Positions 44,859 to 55,278 of a stretch of 64,000 nucleotides of DNA are shown here, piece after piece. Both the position numbers and the translations under genes were made by a program. Source of the stretch: Campylobacter sp. 19-13652 (lineage in GTDB: Bacteria; Campylobacterota; Campylobacteria; Campylobacterales; Campylobacteraceae); assembly GCF_019702925.1 (NCBI RefSeq), contig NZ_AP024713.1:186001-250000 (forward strand), written 5' to 3'. Below the pieces are notes generated by a model. The model searched no databases. It was not told the origin of the DNA and was given only the letters and a program-made list of their open reading frames with translations. Within the stretch, counting starts at the first letter, position 1. Each line of letters opens with the position of its first letter.

Positions 44859-46307
44859 TTAAAATTCGAATACTTCAGTAGATGTTATTATGAAGTTAAA
44901 GACTGTGAGTATGCCGTCTGTAAAGGCAAGCCCACAAGCGACCATTATACAAGCTACCCCTATACTGATTTTTTGAGCTAGACTTAGTGATATTTCTATA
45001 GCTTTTTCGTTTGGCTTTAAAAACATTGCTACAACAGGCTTTAGATAATAAGCCACCGCTATGGCCGAGTTTATTATCATTATTATGCCAAGTGCTAGCT
45101 CAGAGTGGCTTATGGCTGTGGATATGAGTAGTGCTTTTGCCCAAAAAAGCCCAAGTGGCGGTATACCAGCTAGAGTAAATGCAAATAGTCCAAAGCATAG
45201 CGCAAAGGCTGGGTTTGTCTTTATGGCGCCATTAAATTTATCTGCTGTATGGGTGTAGCGCTCACCTTCATCTATCTTGACTGCACTCAGTAACCCAAAG
45301 GCTCCAAGGTTTGCAAAGAGTAAAATCGTCCAGTAGAAAAATAGTGCCGTAATAGAATCAGCCGATCCTATAAGCACTCCAACTAGGATAAAACCAGCAT
45401 GAGAAACAGAGCTATATGAGAGCATCGAGCGTAGGTCTTTTGAGGCTAGGGCGGCTATATTTGCCACGCTCATGGTAGCTATAGCTAGCACGCTTAAGGC
45501 TAGGCTAATATAGCTAACTCCAGCGTCATTTAATAGCTTAAACACCCTAATGGCTACAACTGAAGCAGCGACTTTAGGCACTACTGAGATAAAGCCAGCA
45601 AGCTCTAGGCTAGCCCCCTCATACACATCACGCACCCATGTGTGAAACGGCACAAGTGATAGCTTAAAGCCCATAGCAGCTATTAAAAAGCTAGCCCCTA
45701 AAAGTACTATCATATTTTTACTTAGGTCATTTTGTGAGATATTTTGGCTAATAGTGGCTATGTCTAGGCTACCTGAGGCTAGATATAGCATGGCTGCCCC
45801 AAAGGTAAATAAGCCAGCGCTTAATGCGCCAAGGCTAAAGTATTTAATCGCAGCTTCAGTTGCTTTTATGTTTGAGCTTATGGCTATTAGGCTATAAAGT
45901 GCTAGTGAGCTAGTCTCAAGTGCAATAAAGATAAATATAAGATTAAAAGAGCTCACCATAAACAAAAGCGCGCCTACCATAAATAAAAATAGCGCATAAA
46001 ACTCCCCAGGCTTTTTATCGTCAAGGCGTAAGAATAAAAGTAGATATAAAATACTAGCAAGCATGATAATGGATTTTGCGATAATGCTAAAGCCGTCTTG
46101 ATTAAACAGCCCATAAAAGCCGCTGCCAGCTAGGGGATATAGATTATTTGCCAGTATTATGCCAAGGATTGAAAACGGCACAAAAAATCTTGCGTTTAAA
46201 TTCTTAATAAAAGCGCTAACTAAGAGCATAACCCCAGCAAAGCCAAATAACACTAATGAGGAGGTTATTATCTCTAAATTTATCTCATTTAAATCGATAA
46301 AGCTCAT
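44859..46307 (-). CDS. nuoN: NADH-quinone oxidoreductase-type complex I subunit N
   Basis: 482-aa antiporter-like membrane subunit of complex I. About 14 hydrophobic segments; the conserved region LSLVPFHTWVRDVYEGAS with lysine KDLRSMLSYSSVSHAGF marks the Mrp/NuoN core. Last nuo gene, overlapping nuoM by 4 nt. It contributes to proton pumping and quinone-coupled movement. Confidence 0.95.
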   Translation of the reverse strand: MSFIDLNEINLEIITSSLVLFGFAGVMLLVSAFIKNLNARFFVPFSILGIILANNLYPLAGSGFYGLFNQDGFSIIAKSIIMLASILYLLLFLRLDDKKPGEFYALFLFMVGALLFMVSSFNLIFIFIALETSSLALYSLIAISSNIKATEAAIKYFSLGALSAGLFTFGAAMLYLASGSLDIATISQNISQNDLSKNMIVLLGASFLIAAMGFKLSLVPFHTWVRDVYEGASLELAGFISVVPKVAASVVAIRVFKLLNDAGVSYISLALSVLAIATMSVANIAALASKDLRSMLSYSSVSHAGFILVGVLIGSADSITALFFYWTILLFANLGAFGLLSAVKIDEGERYTHTADKFNGAIKTNPAFALCFGLFAFTLAGIPPLGLFWAKALLISTAISHSELALGIIMIINSAIAVAYYLKPVVAMFLKPNEKAIEISLSLAQKISIGVACIMVACGLAFTDGILTVFNFIITSTEVFEF

Positions 46308-47788
46308 TCTGCCGCTCCTTCATTTAGGTTTTTAATCAGCTCTTTGGTGCTTTGGCTTGAGTTTTTAAGCATCTTAAAAATACTATCTTTAGCCGCTATA
46401 TTTATATCATCTAATAATATGGCTGGATATACCCCAAGAACCAAAACTACCGCACAAAGTGGAAGTAAGATAAGCTTTTTAACATAGCAAATATCTTTAA
46501 ATTTAAAGCCGCTTTCCTCGTTAAAAATAACCTCTCTGAATAAATTTAGCATATAAGCTGCACCCACAATAATTGCAATCGCACCAAATAAACCGTAATA
46601 AAAGCTAAGCTTAAATGCTGCTAGAAGGGCTAAAAACTCTCCAACAAAGCCAGCAGTAAGCGGTAGTCCGATATATGAGAGCATCATAAGGGCAAACACA
46701 CTAGCAAAGATTGGCATGCTCTTTGCGACTGCTCCAAAGTCTTTTATCTTTCTACTACCTCTTTGATCTGCTAGTATGCCTATTAGCATAAATAGCACAG
46801 TAGCCACTAATCCATGAGCTAGCATGAGATAAACTGCCCCAGCAATACCTTCGTAACTAAGCGCAAATATACTAAGTACGACTAAGCCAGAGTGTGAAAA
46901 TGTCGAATAGGCGATTGTCATTTTTATATCATCTTGAGCAAAAGCGACAAATGCGCCGTAGATTATGGTGATTATAGCAAGTACTGCTATAACTGGATAA
47001 AAATATGCAGCCGCATCTGGAAAAAGCGGTAGAGAAAAGCGGATAAATCCGTAAGTTCCCATTTTTAAAGCTAGAAGCATAGACGCTACTGTTGGGGCTA
47101 CTTTGTGAGCAGTTGGCAGCCAAGTGTGAAATGGAAATAGCGGACTTTTAACGGCAAATGATATACCAAAGGCTAAAAATAGCCAAATTTGAGCGTTTGT
47201 CGGTATGTCAAGCTCAGTCCAGTCAAGCAGACTAAAGCTAAAGTTACCATTTTGCTCCATACATAGGTATGCCATGTAGATTATGCCAAGGAGTAAAAAT
47301 ACAGACCCCGCAAAGCCGTAAACGAAAAATTTAAACGCCGCTTTACTTGCGTCTTTTGATTTTGTATAAAAGCCGATGAGGTAGAAAGTAGGGATTAAAT
47401 TTAGCTCCCAAAACATATAAAAAAGTATCCCATCAAGGCTAGAAAACGCCCCTATCATGCTTGCCTCAAAAGCCAAAACGCAAACTGCAATCATCTTAGA
47501 ACTAGGTGCAGCTAAAAGCGAGATAAGCACAACAAGTGAGGCTAAAAGTATAAGTGAGTAGCTAATGCCATCAACTCCAACTAGATAATTTACCCCAATT
47601 GATGAGACTAGCTCAGAGCTTTGCATTAGCGCATAGCCTTGAGTAAAATCGCCTGCACCAAAGCCCCAAAGCACAAAGACAAACTCAAGCAAAGCCGCTA
47701 AAACGCCGTAAGTCTTTGCATTTTTATCGTCTATAAAAAAGCCTAAGAGTGCAGCCAGGGCTGGAAAAAATATAATTAAACTAAGCAC
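46304..47788 (-). CDS. nuoM: Complex I subunit M
   Basis: 494-aa antiporter-like membrane subunit. Core motifs are KSPLFPFHTWLPTAHKVAPT and DDIKMTIAYSTFSHSGLV, and the catalytic-type Glu is in FYMFWELNLIPTFYLIG. It follows nuoL after a 9-nt gap and overlaps nuoN by 4 nt. Confidence 0.96.
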   Translation of the reverse strand: MLSLIIFFPALAALLGFFIDDKNAKTYGVLAALLEFVFVLWGFGAGDFTQGYALMQSSELVSSIGVNYLVGVDGISYSLILLASLVVLISLLAAPSSKMIAVCVLAFEASMIGAFSSLDGILFYMFWELNLIPTFYLIGFYTKSKDASKAAFKFFVYGFAGSVFLLLGIIYMAYLCMEQNGNFSFSLLDWTELDIPTNAQIWLFLAFGISFAVKSPLFPFHTWLPTAHKVAPTVASMLLALKMGTYGFIRFSLPLFPDAAAYFYPVIAVLAIITIIYGAFVAFAQDDIKMTIAYSTFSHSGLVVLSIFALSYEGIAGAVYLMLAHGLVATVLFMLIGILADQRGSRKIKDFGAVAKSMPIFASVFALMMLSYIGLPLTAGFVGEFLALLAAFKLSFYYGLFGAIAIIVGAAYMLNLFREVIFNEESGFKFKDICYVKKLILLPLCAVVLVLGVYPAILLDDINIAAKDSIFKMLKNSSQSTKELIKNLNEGAAE

Positions 47789-47797
47789 TTACTCTCC

Positions 47798-49630
47798 TTA
47801 AACGATAAATATAAAGCCAAGCAAAATTGCAAGAGCTAGCACAACAAGTCTAAGCATTAGGCTTAGGTTGTTATTAAGGGCTGAATTTATAGCCGAACCT
47901 AGGCATTTTGTGCCTTTTGCCACCGCCATTACTATGCCATCTATGAAAAACTCATCTACTATTTTTGTTACTACTCCAAGGGCTTTAAAGCCGCCTACAA
48001 AGACAAAGTTATAAATTTGTGGTATATAATAGGCGTTTGCTAGGAGCTTATAAATGCCAGTATTTGCAAGCTTTGGTGGGAAAATTTCTTTTTTGTAGGC
48101 AAAAATGGCAAATAATATGGAAGCAATCACAAGCCCACTGGTAATTAATACAAGCTTTATCGCCTCATCGTGAGCTAAGTCTATGCTTAGCTTTGGTAGG
48201 CTGAGCATAATAAAATGCTCAAAGCTATGCTCGAAAAATCCAGCAAATATAGCTAGTCCAGCTAGTGGAATGAGTGCAACTAGCATAAAATTTGGAGCCT
48301 CGTGCGGAGTAAAGCTAAACTTAGACTTGCCAAAAAATACAAGCATAATAAGCCTAAAGCTATAAAATGCAGTTAGCACAGCGCCTGCTAAAAGCACAGC
48401 CCAGATAAAACTATGCCCGCTAGCAAAGGCGACTTCGAGAATTTTATCCTTTGAGAAAAAGCCAGCAAATGGATAAATCCCACAAAGCGCAACTGAGCCA
48501 ATCGCCATTAAAATCGCAGTTGGACGCATAAATTTAAACAGCCCGCCCATTTTGTGGATATTAAGCTCATCGTGCATTGCGTGCATTACGTTTCCAGCAC
48601 CTAAGAACAGCAGGGATTTAAAAAACGCATGGGTAACTAAATGGAATAGCGCCACCCAGTAAGCCCCAAGCCCAGCTGCGACAAACATATATCCAAGCTG
48701 ACTAAGCGTAGAGTAGGCGATTATACGTTTTAAGTCCTTTTCAACGACAGCCATAGATGCCGCAAAAATCGCTACAAAAGCCCCAAGGCAGGCTATAAAT
48801 GTACTAACTTCAGGTGCAAGTTCAAAGATAGGGTGTGCGCGCAATACGAGATAAACCCCAGCTGTAACCATAGTCGCAGCGTGAATGAGCGCTGATACAG
48901 GAGTGGGTCCCTCCATCGCATCAGCTAGCCATGTGTGAAATGGAAACTGCGCTGACTTTCCCATAGCACCGATGAAAAGAAGTGCTGCTATGAGGGTTAG
49001 AGTTGGTGCGTCTATGCTGCTTAAAGAGGCAAAAATTTCCTCATATCTAAGCGAACCAGTCTGAGTAAATGCAAGAAAAATTCCAAGAAGCATGGCAAGA
49101 TCTGCTACACGGTTTGCCAAAAATGCCTCATTTGCCGCCCAGCTTGCGCTTTTTTTCTCATACCAAAAGCCAATAAGCAACCACGAGCAAACGCCCACAC
49201 CCTCCCAGCCTATAAATAGTCCAAGTAAATTATCGCTACTTACAAGCACAAGCATAGAAAAGACAAATAGTCCAAGGTAGCTAAAAAAGCGGTTAAAACC
49301 AGCGTCATGGCTCATGTAGCCTATGGAGTAAATATGCACTACACTAGCCACCACTCCAACAACGCACATCATGGTTACGCTTAGGCTGTCTATGATAAAG
49401 CCGTAGTTTATATCCACTGAGCCAACGCTTATAAATTTAAACAAGCCAACGCTCTCCTCAAAGCCACTATAAACGTGTGCAAGGAGCAATAACGAAGCTA
49501 CTGCGCTTATAGCTACAAGCACGCTAGATACCACCCCAAGGGCTAGATAGCGTCTGTTAGCACCAAAAGCTCCAGAAATTATGGCGCTAACAAGAGGTGC
49601 AAAAAGTGCAGTGAAAAAAAGCGTATTCAT
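47798..49630 (-). CDS. nuoL: Complex I subunit L
   Basis: 610-aa distal antiporter-like subunit with the C-terminal lateral-helix region. Core motifs are KSAQFPFHTWLADAMEGPT, VSALIHAATMVTAGVYLVLR and EKDLKRIIAYSTLSQLGYM, with the Glu in GWEGVGVCSWLLIGF. Overlaps nuoK by 4 nt. Confidence 0.96.
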   Translation of the reverse strand: MNTLFFTALFAPLVSAIISGAFGANRRYLALGVVSSVLVAISAVASLLLLAHVYSGFEESVGLFKFISVGSVDINYGFIIDSLSVTMMCVVGVVASVVHIYSIGYMSHDAGFNRFFSYLGLFVFSMLVLVSSDNLLGLFIGWEGVGVCSWLLIGFWYEKKSASWAANEAFLANRVADLAMLLGIFLAFTQTGSLRYEEIFASLSSIDAPTLTLIAALLFIGAMGKSAQFPFHTWLADAMEGPTPVSALIHAATMVTAGVYLVLRAHPIFELAPEVSTFIACLGAFVAIFAASMAVVEKDLKRIIAYSTLSQLGYMFVAAGLGAYWVALFHLVTHAFFKSLLFLGAGNVMHAMHDELNIHKMGGLFKFMRPTAILMAIGSVALCGIYPFAGFFSKDKILEVAFASGHSFIWAVLLAGAVLTAFYSFRLIMLVFFGKSKFSFTPHEAPNFMLVALIPLAGLAIFAGFFEHSFEHFIMLSLPKLSIDLAHDEAIKLVLITSGLVIASILFAIFAYKKEIFPPKLANTGIYKLLANAYYIPQIYNFVFVGGFKALGVVTKIVDEFFIDGIVMAVAKGTKCLGSAINSALNNNLSLMLRLVVLALAILLGFIFIV

Positions 49631-49935
49631 GCGTCATTCCTTAAAAATTTCATCGATGAAATCTCTATGCTGCCAGTTTTTTTATACCAAAGTGCAAGTA
49701 GCCCAAGCCCCACTGCAACCTCTGCAGCTGCGACTGCTATAATAAAAAAGGCAAATATCTCACCACTTGTATCTCCTGTATAGGCTGAAATAGCCACCAA
49801 GGCTATATTTACAGCGTTTAGAAGTATCTCTGCTGAGAAAAATAGCGTGATTAAATTCTGTCTTTTCATCACGCCTACAAGACCTAGGGTAAACATAATT
49901 CCAGATACTATTAGGTAGTGATTAATCCCTATCAC
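49627..49935 (-). CDS. nuoK: Complex I subunit K
   Basis: 102-aa three-helix membrane subunit. It carries the membrane glutamates expected for NuoK: one in FSAEILLNAVNIAL and one in VAAAEVAVGLGLL. Overlaps nuoJ and nuoL by 4 nt each. Confidence 0.95.
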   Translation of the reverse strand: MIGINHYLIVSGIMFTLGLVGVMKRQNLITLFFSAEILLNAVNIALVAISAYTGDTSGEIFAFFIIAVAAAEVAVGLGLLALWYKKTGSIEISSMKFLRNDA

Positions 49936-50429
49936 GCACTCTCCTTTTTTGATTTTGATATTAGCACTATGCCAGCAACCATCGCAATAAGAAGCAGCAC
50001 GGCAGTTAGCTCAAAGGCCAGCAGGTACTTACTAAATAGCAATATGCCTACCATTTGAATGTTGCTAAACTCCCCAGTGCTTGTTATTTCGCTCTTTGCT
50101 AGAGTAGGGGCTATGAATATGGCTGTGATAAGTATGCTTATAAAGATTGCTATTAGGTATATGCTGTACTCTTTTTTCTCTTTTAGCTTGCTTGAGACGT
50201 TAAAAAACATCATGCTAAAAGCATATAGTACCATGACTGCACCCGTGTAGACGATTATCTGCACCACTCCTAAAAACTCAGCCCCAAGCAGGAAAAACAG
50301 GGCAGAGATAAATATCATTCCAGCTGCTAGTGCGCTTAGGGCCAGTAGGATATTTTTACTAAATACGCTAACGCTCACACAGCCAAGTGCTAGTGCGCTA
50401 AAAATATAAAATGCGATTACTTCATACAT
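49932..50429 (-). CDS. nuoJ: Complex I subunit J
   Basis: 165-aa membrane subunit with five predicted helices. The third-helix motif [22 protein letters not shown] is the family signature. Overlaps nuoI by 8 nt and nuoK by 4 nt. Confidence 0.95.
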   Translation of the reverse strand: MYEVIAFYIFSALALGCVSVSVFSKNILLALSALAAGMIFISALFFLLGAEFLGVVQIIVYTGAVMVLYAFSMMFFNVSSKLKEKKEYSIYLIAIFISILITAIFIAPTLAKSEITSTGEFSNIQMVGILLFSKYLLAFELTAVLLLIAMVAGIVLISKSKKESA

Positions 50430-51078
50430 TTGACGGCTCCGTTGTTGGCTTGTTTACACAAGAGATTCCATTTTCTAGCTCTGGTGTGCTACTAGGGGTC
50501 TGCTCTATTTTTACGTAGGCATTTGGTGTTTTTTTAACCGTCCTATCTGCAAACTCAGGAAGGCTACCATATCCTGGGAATTCGTGCTGAGACTTTAGCT
50601 TATCAAGTGGGGTTAAAAGATCATCTTTATACCCAAAATACGCCCTTTGCTCACTAGCAAACTCATACTCTCTGCCATGTACTATCGCTAGCTCTGGACA
50701 TACGTCAGCGCAGTCTCCGCAGTATACGCAGCGACCGTAGTTTATGGAGTAGTTTATGACCTTTTTTCGTCCGTCATCACCGAGTGCGGTTTGCATGCTT
50801 ATGCAGTTGCTAACGCAGATTTTCTCACATAGCCCACATCCTATGCAGCGTTCGTTTTCACTCTCAATAAAGCGCATAAGCCTATGCACCGAGCGATACC
50901 TAGGACTTAGCTCTAATTTTTCAAATGGATAATTTAGAGTGTGTCGCTTTTTAAACATCTCTCTTAAAACGACCCAAAGTCCCACAAAAAGCTCGCCTTT
51001 AAAGGTGCGCTTTATTAGGCGAAAAAAACGCTCGCTATTTGAGCTATTTTCGTAATTTGGATTAATAAATTTATACAT
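50422..51078 (-). CDS. nuoI: Complex I subunit I (two 4Fe-4S clusters)
   Basis: 218-aa peripheral subunit that carries clusters N6a and N6b. The two motifs are [15 protein letters not shown] and [15 protein letters not shown]. It is longer than E. coli NuoI (180 aa), with a C-terminal extension rich in Pro/Thr/Glu. It lies 9 nt after nuoH and overlaps nuoJ by 8 nt. Confidence 0.95.
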   Translation of the reverse strand: MYKFINPNYENSSNSERFFRLIKRTFKGELFVGLWVVLREMFKKRHTLNYPFEKLELSPRYRSVHRLMRFIESENERCIGCGLCEKICVSNCISMQTALGDDGRKKVINYSINYGRCVYCGDCADVCPELAIVHGREYEFASEQRAYFGYKDDLLTPLDKLKSQHEFPGYGSLPEFADRTVKKTPNAYVKIEQTPSSTPELENGISCVNKPTTEPSNV

Positions 51079-51087
51079 CAGCCTCTC

Positions 51088-52074
51088 CTAAATAAGCACA
51101 AAACCAGTTACTAACACATTAGCCAAAGCAAGTGGCAATAATACCTTATAGCAAAAGCCCATGAGCTGGTCTGCTCTTAGGTGTGGCCACGCTGCCCTAG
51201 TCCAAAGGAAAAAGAAAAATATCACGCTAGCTTTTAATATTAGCGCAAGTGCACCAGGGATTATCCAAAGGGGATTAAATCCACCTAAAAATATAAGCAC
51301 TATAACTATACTAGAAGCTAGCATACTGGTGTATTCTCCGATAAAAAACATCCCCCAGCGCATACCGCTATACTCCGTACCAAAGCCAGCGACTAGCTCA
51401 GTTTCATTTTCGGTTAGCGAAAATGGCGTTCGGTTACACTCTACAAATGTAGCCATCCAAAATAACAAAAAAGCAAGCGGCTGCTTAAATACCAGCCAGC
51501 CCTCGCTTTGGTAGTTGTTTATATCAATTAATGAAAGCGAGCCAACCATCATAATGACTGAAAGCAGGCTAATGCCGCTAATTATCTCAAAGCTAACAAG
51601 ACTCATAACAGCCCTTGCAGCAGCGATTAGAGAGTATTTATTATAGCTTGCTAGGCCTGCTAAAAGCGGAGAGTACACACACACGCTAGCTACTCCCAAA
51701 AAGTACAAAAGCCCCACGTTTATATCAGCCAAAATAGGACGCACAGTGTGTCCAAAAAGTTCAAACTCAGGTAAAAACGGCACAGGCGCAAGGCTAGCAA
51801 AAGCTCCGACAGCAGCAATTAGCGGTGCTATTAAAAAAATAAATTTATTAGCGTGTTGTGGGACTATGTCCTCTTTTGTAAAGAGCTTTATCATATCGGC
51901 CACTATCTGAAGTATCCCAGCAGGCCCTACCATAGATGGCCCCACGCGTCGTTGCATAGCGGCTAGCACCTTGCGCTCAGCATACGTAGCAAGCCCAGCC
52001 AGCGAGGCTAGCACTGCTACTATGAGCAGGGATTTTATCACAGTTTCTACTATGTAAAAAGTGCTATCACTCAT
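51088..52074 (-). CDS. nuoH: Complex I subunit H (quinone-site membrane subunit)
   Basis: 328-aa membrane subunit with eight helices that forms part of the quinone chamber. Family motifs are AYAERKVLAAMQRRVGPSMVG-type loop (around residues 25-45), NRTPFSLTENETELVAGF and LWTRAAWPHLRADQLM. Overlaps nuoG by 8 nt. Confidence 0.96.
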   Translation of the reverse strand: MSDSTFYIVETVIKSLLIVAVLASLAGLATYAERKVLAAMQRRVGPSMVGPAGILQIVADMIKLFTKEDIVPQHANKFIFLIAPLIAAVGAFASLAPVPFLPEFELFGHTVRPILADINVGLLYFLGVASVCVYSPLLAGLASYNKYSLIAAARAVMSLVSFEIISGISLLSVIMMVGSLSLIDINNYQSEGWLVFKQPLAFLLFWMATFVECNRTPFSLTENETELVAGFGTEYSGMRWGMFFIGEYTSMLASSIVIVLIFLGGFNPLWIIPGALALILKASVIFFFFLWTRAAWPHLRADQLMGFCYKVLLPLALANVLVTGFVLI

Positions 52075-54538
52075 TGCTCTCTCCTTTTATGCTTACTGTG
52101 GCAAATCTACTTTTGCTAAATATCAAGCTAGGGTCTATTTTATCGTCAAAATCGCCTAGATATGCGTATGAATTTTTGATATTTTTATCCTCTTTTAAGC
52201 TTAAGCTAAGGCTTGCATTAGCCCCAGTAATGGTAACTGGCGTGCCAGCTTTTAAGCCGTGTTTTTCGATAAATTCAGGGCTTGCAAATAGCGCACCGAC
52301 TTCACCTAGCTGGCTTGTTCTAGCCGTGGTTTTATAAAACTGCTCTATAGGATTTGCCCTGTATATTAAAGCGCCCTCTAGCTCATTTTTGCTAGCCATA
52401 AACTCACTAGCAGCTTGCTTAATGCTTGCTTTATTGTCCACCCATTCCACGCCAAAGCTCTCTAGCTTATAGCCACGTCTGTTCTCTCCACCTGTTGTGT
52501 AAAAGTTGCTCAAATCATCAAATTTAATGCCCTTATAGCCCTTATTTGCTGGTAGCTTGTCTGTGTAGTCTATGGTGTGGTTTGCCATTATACCAAGCGC
52601 ATTTGCTAGGTCGTTTAAGAAATAGCCATTGTGCGGCAGTGCTGCGTTTGTAGGGACTAATCTTTGTTCTATATTTGTAAAACTTCCCTCTTGTTGATTT
52701 AATGCCCCAGCATCTACATCTGCGCCAAATACACCAAATTTAAACTCACCTTTTTCATTATAGCCTAGCGTTGTGCCAGATTTTGGCTGCTCGCTTAGGC
52801 TACATATTTTTGCCACACCTAGGCTATTAGTGCGCGGTGGGATTAGCATTATTTTAAAGCCGCCATCTTTTTGTAAAAGTCCAGCTATGCTGGCTAAGGT
52901 TTTAGCATGCTCTGAAGTATAAAAATCCTCTCCTATGATTAGGACTTTGTTTGTCTTAGCGCCTAAAAGCTCGTCAAATCTATCCTCATCTAGCCCAAGT
53001 CGCCTTGCAAATTCGCTCCTTAGCACCTGAATAGTCTCTATCTCTTCGTACGCCTCTTCTTTGCTTATATCTTCACTTATTTGCATGCTCTCGCCGTCTG
53101 CGCCGTTTATGGTTTTGCTGACAGTTTCGGTAACAGTGCGGGTTTTTTTGGTTTTTATCTCTTTGTCTTGTTTAAATTTAAACTCATCAAGCTCTAAAAC
53201 TCCGCTTTTTTGCGCTAAAAATAGCATAAGCGCCAGCTCATCGCCTGCCTTGTGGCTAATGGCGTCAAAGTTTTTGCTTATACCCTCTATCACGCCGTCT
53301 TTTAGGGGGTGAAAATAAAATCCACTAGCCTTATTTATCTTAAGCGCATTTGTGAGTTTATAGGCGGTATTTGGGCTATCATAGCGCAAAAGGCTACCAG
53401 CGCAGATGATAAAATCAGCCTGCCTAATGTCGCTATAATCAGCACTATATGCGCTATTTGCCGCATTTTGGCTAAAGGCGTTAAGAAATTCACTATAGCT
53501 TCTTGCTTCATCATTTATAAGCGCTAAGTCATATTTTTTGGCGATTTGCTCTAGGATTAGGGCTTCTTCGTTTGTGATTAGGCTATTAAATTTAATATTT
53601 TTTATCTCGCCTGATTTTATCGCATTTACTATTTGACTAAATTTATCCTCATCTTTTTTGGCGTATTCGTTGTGAAAATCATACCCCCAGCGTGCTGCTG
53701 CGTGTATCTCGCCAAAGTGAAAATCATTGCTTACACGATAAATTTTTGGTGCCCTATCAGCGATACCTGCTGGCTTTACGTCATAATAGATTAGCTCGCA
53801 GTCGCTTGAGTGCGGATTTGAGGCTGGCACACGAGATAGCTCCCAAGCGTTTGAGGTGTATTGAAATTTACTCCCCACAAGCGCACCCACAGGGCACACG
53901 CTCGTACACTCTCCACAAAATGAGCAATCAAGCATCTCGCCAGCACTCGGAGCGATTAGGCTTTTTTGAAATTTGCTCCATATGGCGTGGGCGTCTTTTG
54001 GCATGGTGTCTTTTAGCTCTTTTGGCACCTGATCGCCGCCGCGCGCAGTCGTTTTTAGGGCACTTTCGCCTATTTTATCCGCACAGACTGTGATACAGCG
54101 CTCACAGACTATACAAAGGGCTGGATCATACTGGATAAGCCCCCATTTTTGGTGTGGTTTGTGGGTATCTTTGATTGCGTAGTTTTGAGCATTTACCTTC
54201 ATCATTGTAGTGAAGTTTTGCAACTCGCACTCGCCACTTTTATCGCATACGCCGCACTCAAGTGGATGATTTATGCAGTAAGTTTGCATTATGGCATTGC
54301 GCTCAGCCTCTATTTCTGGGGTGCTTGTAATGACTTGCATGCCATCTTTTACCTTTGCGTTACAGCCATATACACGCTTTCCGTCAGCCTCTACCATACA
54401 AAGGCGGCACGCAAGCGTTGGCGAACAGCCATTTAGGTAGCAAATAGCAGGTATAAATATCCCCTCTCGTCTGGCTGCTTGGAGTATGCTCTCGCCCTCT
54501 TTTGCCTCAATGAGCTTTGAATTTATCGTGATTTTCAT
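52067..54538 (-). CDS. nuoG: Complex I subunit G (Fe-S large subunit)
   Basis: 823-aa peripheral subunit. The N-terminal 2Fe-2S ferredoxin domain has CYLNGCSPTLACRLC. The next motif region is HPLECGVCDKSGECELQ, followed by CIVCERCITVC and CSFCGECTSVCPVGAL cluster sites. The long C-terminal molybdopterin-like domain is divergent and without a cofactor, as in other campylobacters. It follows the gene that replaces nuoF and overlaps nuoH. Confidence 0.94.
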   Translation of the reverse strand: MKITINSKLIEAKEGESILQAARREGIFIPAICYLNGCSPTLACRLCMVEADGKRVYGCNAKVKDGMQVITSTPEIEAERNAIMQTYCINHPLECGVCDKSGECELQNFTTMMKVNAQNYAIKDTHKPHQKWGLIQYDPALCIVCERCITVCADKIGESALKTTARGGDQVPKELKDTMPKDAHAIWSKFQKSLIAPSAGEMLDCSFCGECTSVCPVGALVGSKFQYTSNAWELSRVPASNPHSSDCELIYYDVKPAGIADRAPKIYRVSNDFHFGEIHAAARWGYDFHNEYAKKDEDKFSQIVNAIKSGEIKNIKFNSLITNEEALILEQIAKKYDLALINDEARSYSEFLNAFSQNAANSAYSADYSDIRQADFIICAGSLLRYDSPNTAYKLTNALKINKASGFYFHPLKDGVIEGISKNFDAISHKAGDELALMLFLAQKSGVLELDEFKFKQDKEIKTKKTRTVTETVSKTINGADGESMQISEDISKEEAYEEIETIQVLRSEFARRLGLDEDRFDELLGAKTNKVLIIGEDFYTSEHAKTLASIAGLLQKDGGFKIMLIPPRTNSLGVAKICSLSEQPKSGTTLGYNEKGEFKFGVFGADVDAGALNQQEGSFTNIEQRLVPTNAALPHNGYFLNDLANALGIMANHTIDYTDKLPANKGYKGIKFDDLSNFYTTGGENRRGYKLESFGVEWVDNKASIKQAASEFMASKNELEGALIYRANPIEQFYKTTARTSQLGEVGALFASPEFIEKHGLKAGTPVTITGANASLSLSLKEDKNIKNSYAYLGDFDDKIDPSLIFSKSRFATVSIKGESNE

Positions 54539-55278
54539 GCCTTATCTACCTTTACAAGCTTAAAATTATATCCTGTGATATTTTTTGTAGCTAGCATCGC
54601 CACAGTGCCTTTTATACTATTATCCATCTTTACTTTTACTGTTTTGTTAAAGCCGTCTTTTGCGCTTAGTGTTAGCTCGTTTTCATTTGCGACTTTTGCC
54701 ACGCTTAGCCAACTTTGATTTGCCCTTAAAAGCTCAGCGTCCTCGCTGGCATATAGATACACCACAGATCCGTCAAAGCTCTCTAGCTCAGCTGGTTCTG
54801 CCACCTCGTCGCTGCTAAGCTCATTAGCCAAGGCTTGCGATTTATCATCAGCCCCTCCAGCTAACACCACACTAAGCCCAAGCTTAGATAAAATAGAAAA
54901 GATAAATTTACTATCATGATGAGCAAAAAAGCTTTTATCTATTATTATCTGGGCTTCATTACCTGTTTCAAACACCCACTTAGCCAGCCTTTGCGCCTCT
55001 TCCTCGCCTATGTTTGACTCGCCACTTAAATGCCCTATATCGTAGCTTTTAAATGGCTCCATTTGGTCAAATTTATAAGCTGCCAGCATGGCTAAAGCGT
55101 AGCTAGCTGCGCCTATCTCGCTTTTTATATGCCTGCTTGCATCAAGCGCATTATCATCTAGGTATGATAGATAGTAATAATCTGCCTTTAAAAGCTCATT
55201 TGCTAGAGCAAAATCATCAGCACTTAATAAATTTGCTAGGCTTAGGGCTTTTTTGCCTTTAAATTTATCAAACTTCAT
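54535..55278 (-). CDS. Campylobacter-specific complex I accessory protein in nuoF position (Cj1574c-like)
   Basis: About 247 aa, no NADH- or FMN-binding motifs and no cysteine clusters, so it is not NuoF. It sits exactly where nuoF would be. In C. jejuni and H. pylori the equivalent proteins replace the NADH dehydrogenase module, and reduced flavodoxin or ferredoxin is thought to be the donor. The start is taken as ATG 55278, with AAAAGG 7 nt upstream; a GTG one codon earlier is possible. Overlaps neighbours by 4 and 11 nt. Confidence 0.85.
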   Translation of the reverse strand: MKFDKFKGKKALSLANLLSADDFALANELLKADYYYLSYLDDNALDASRHIKSEIGAASYALAMLAAYKFDQMEPFKSYDIGHLSGESNIGEEEAQRLAKWVFETGNEAQIIIDKSFFAHHDSKFIFSILSKLGLSVVLAGGADDKSQALANELSSDEVAEPAELESFDGSVVYLYASEDAELLRANQSWLSVAKVANENELTLSAKDGFNKTVKVKMDNSIKGTVAMLATKNITGYNFKLVKVDKA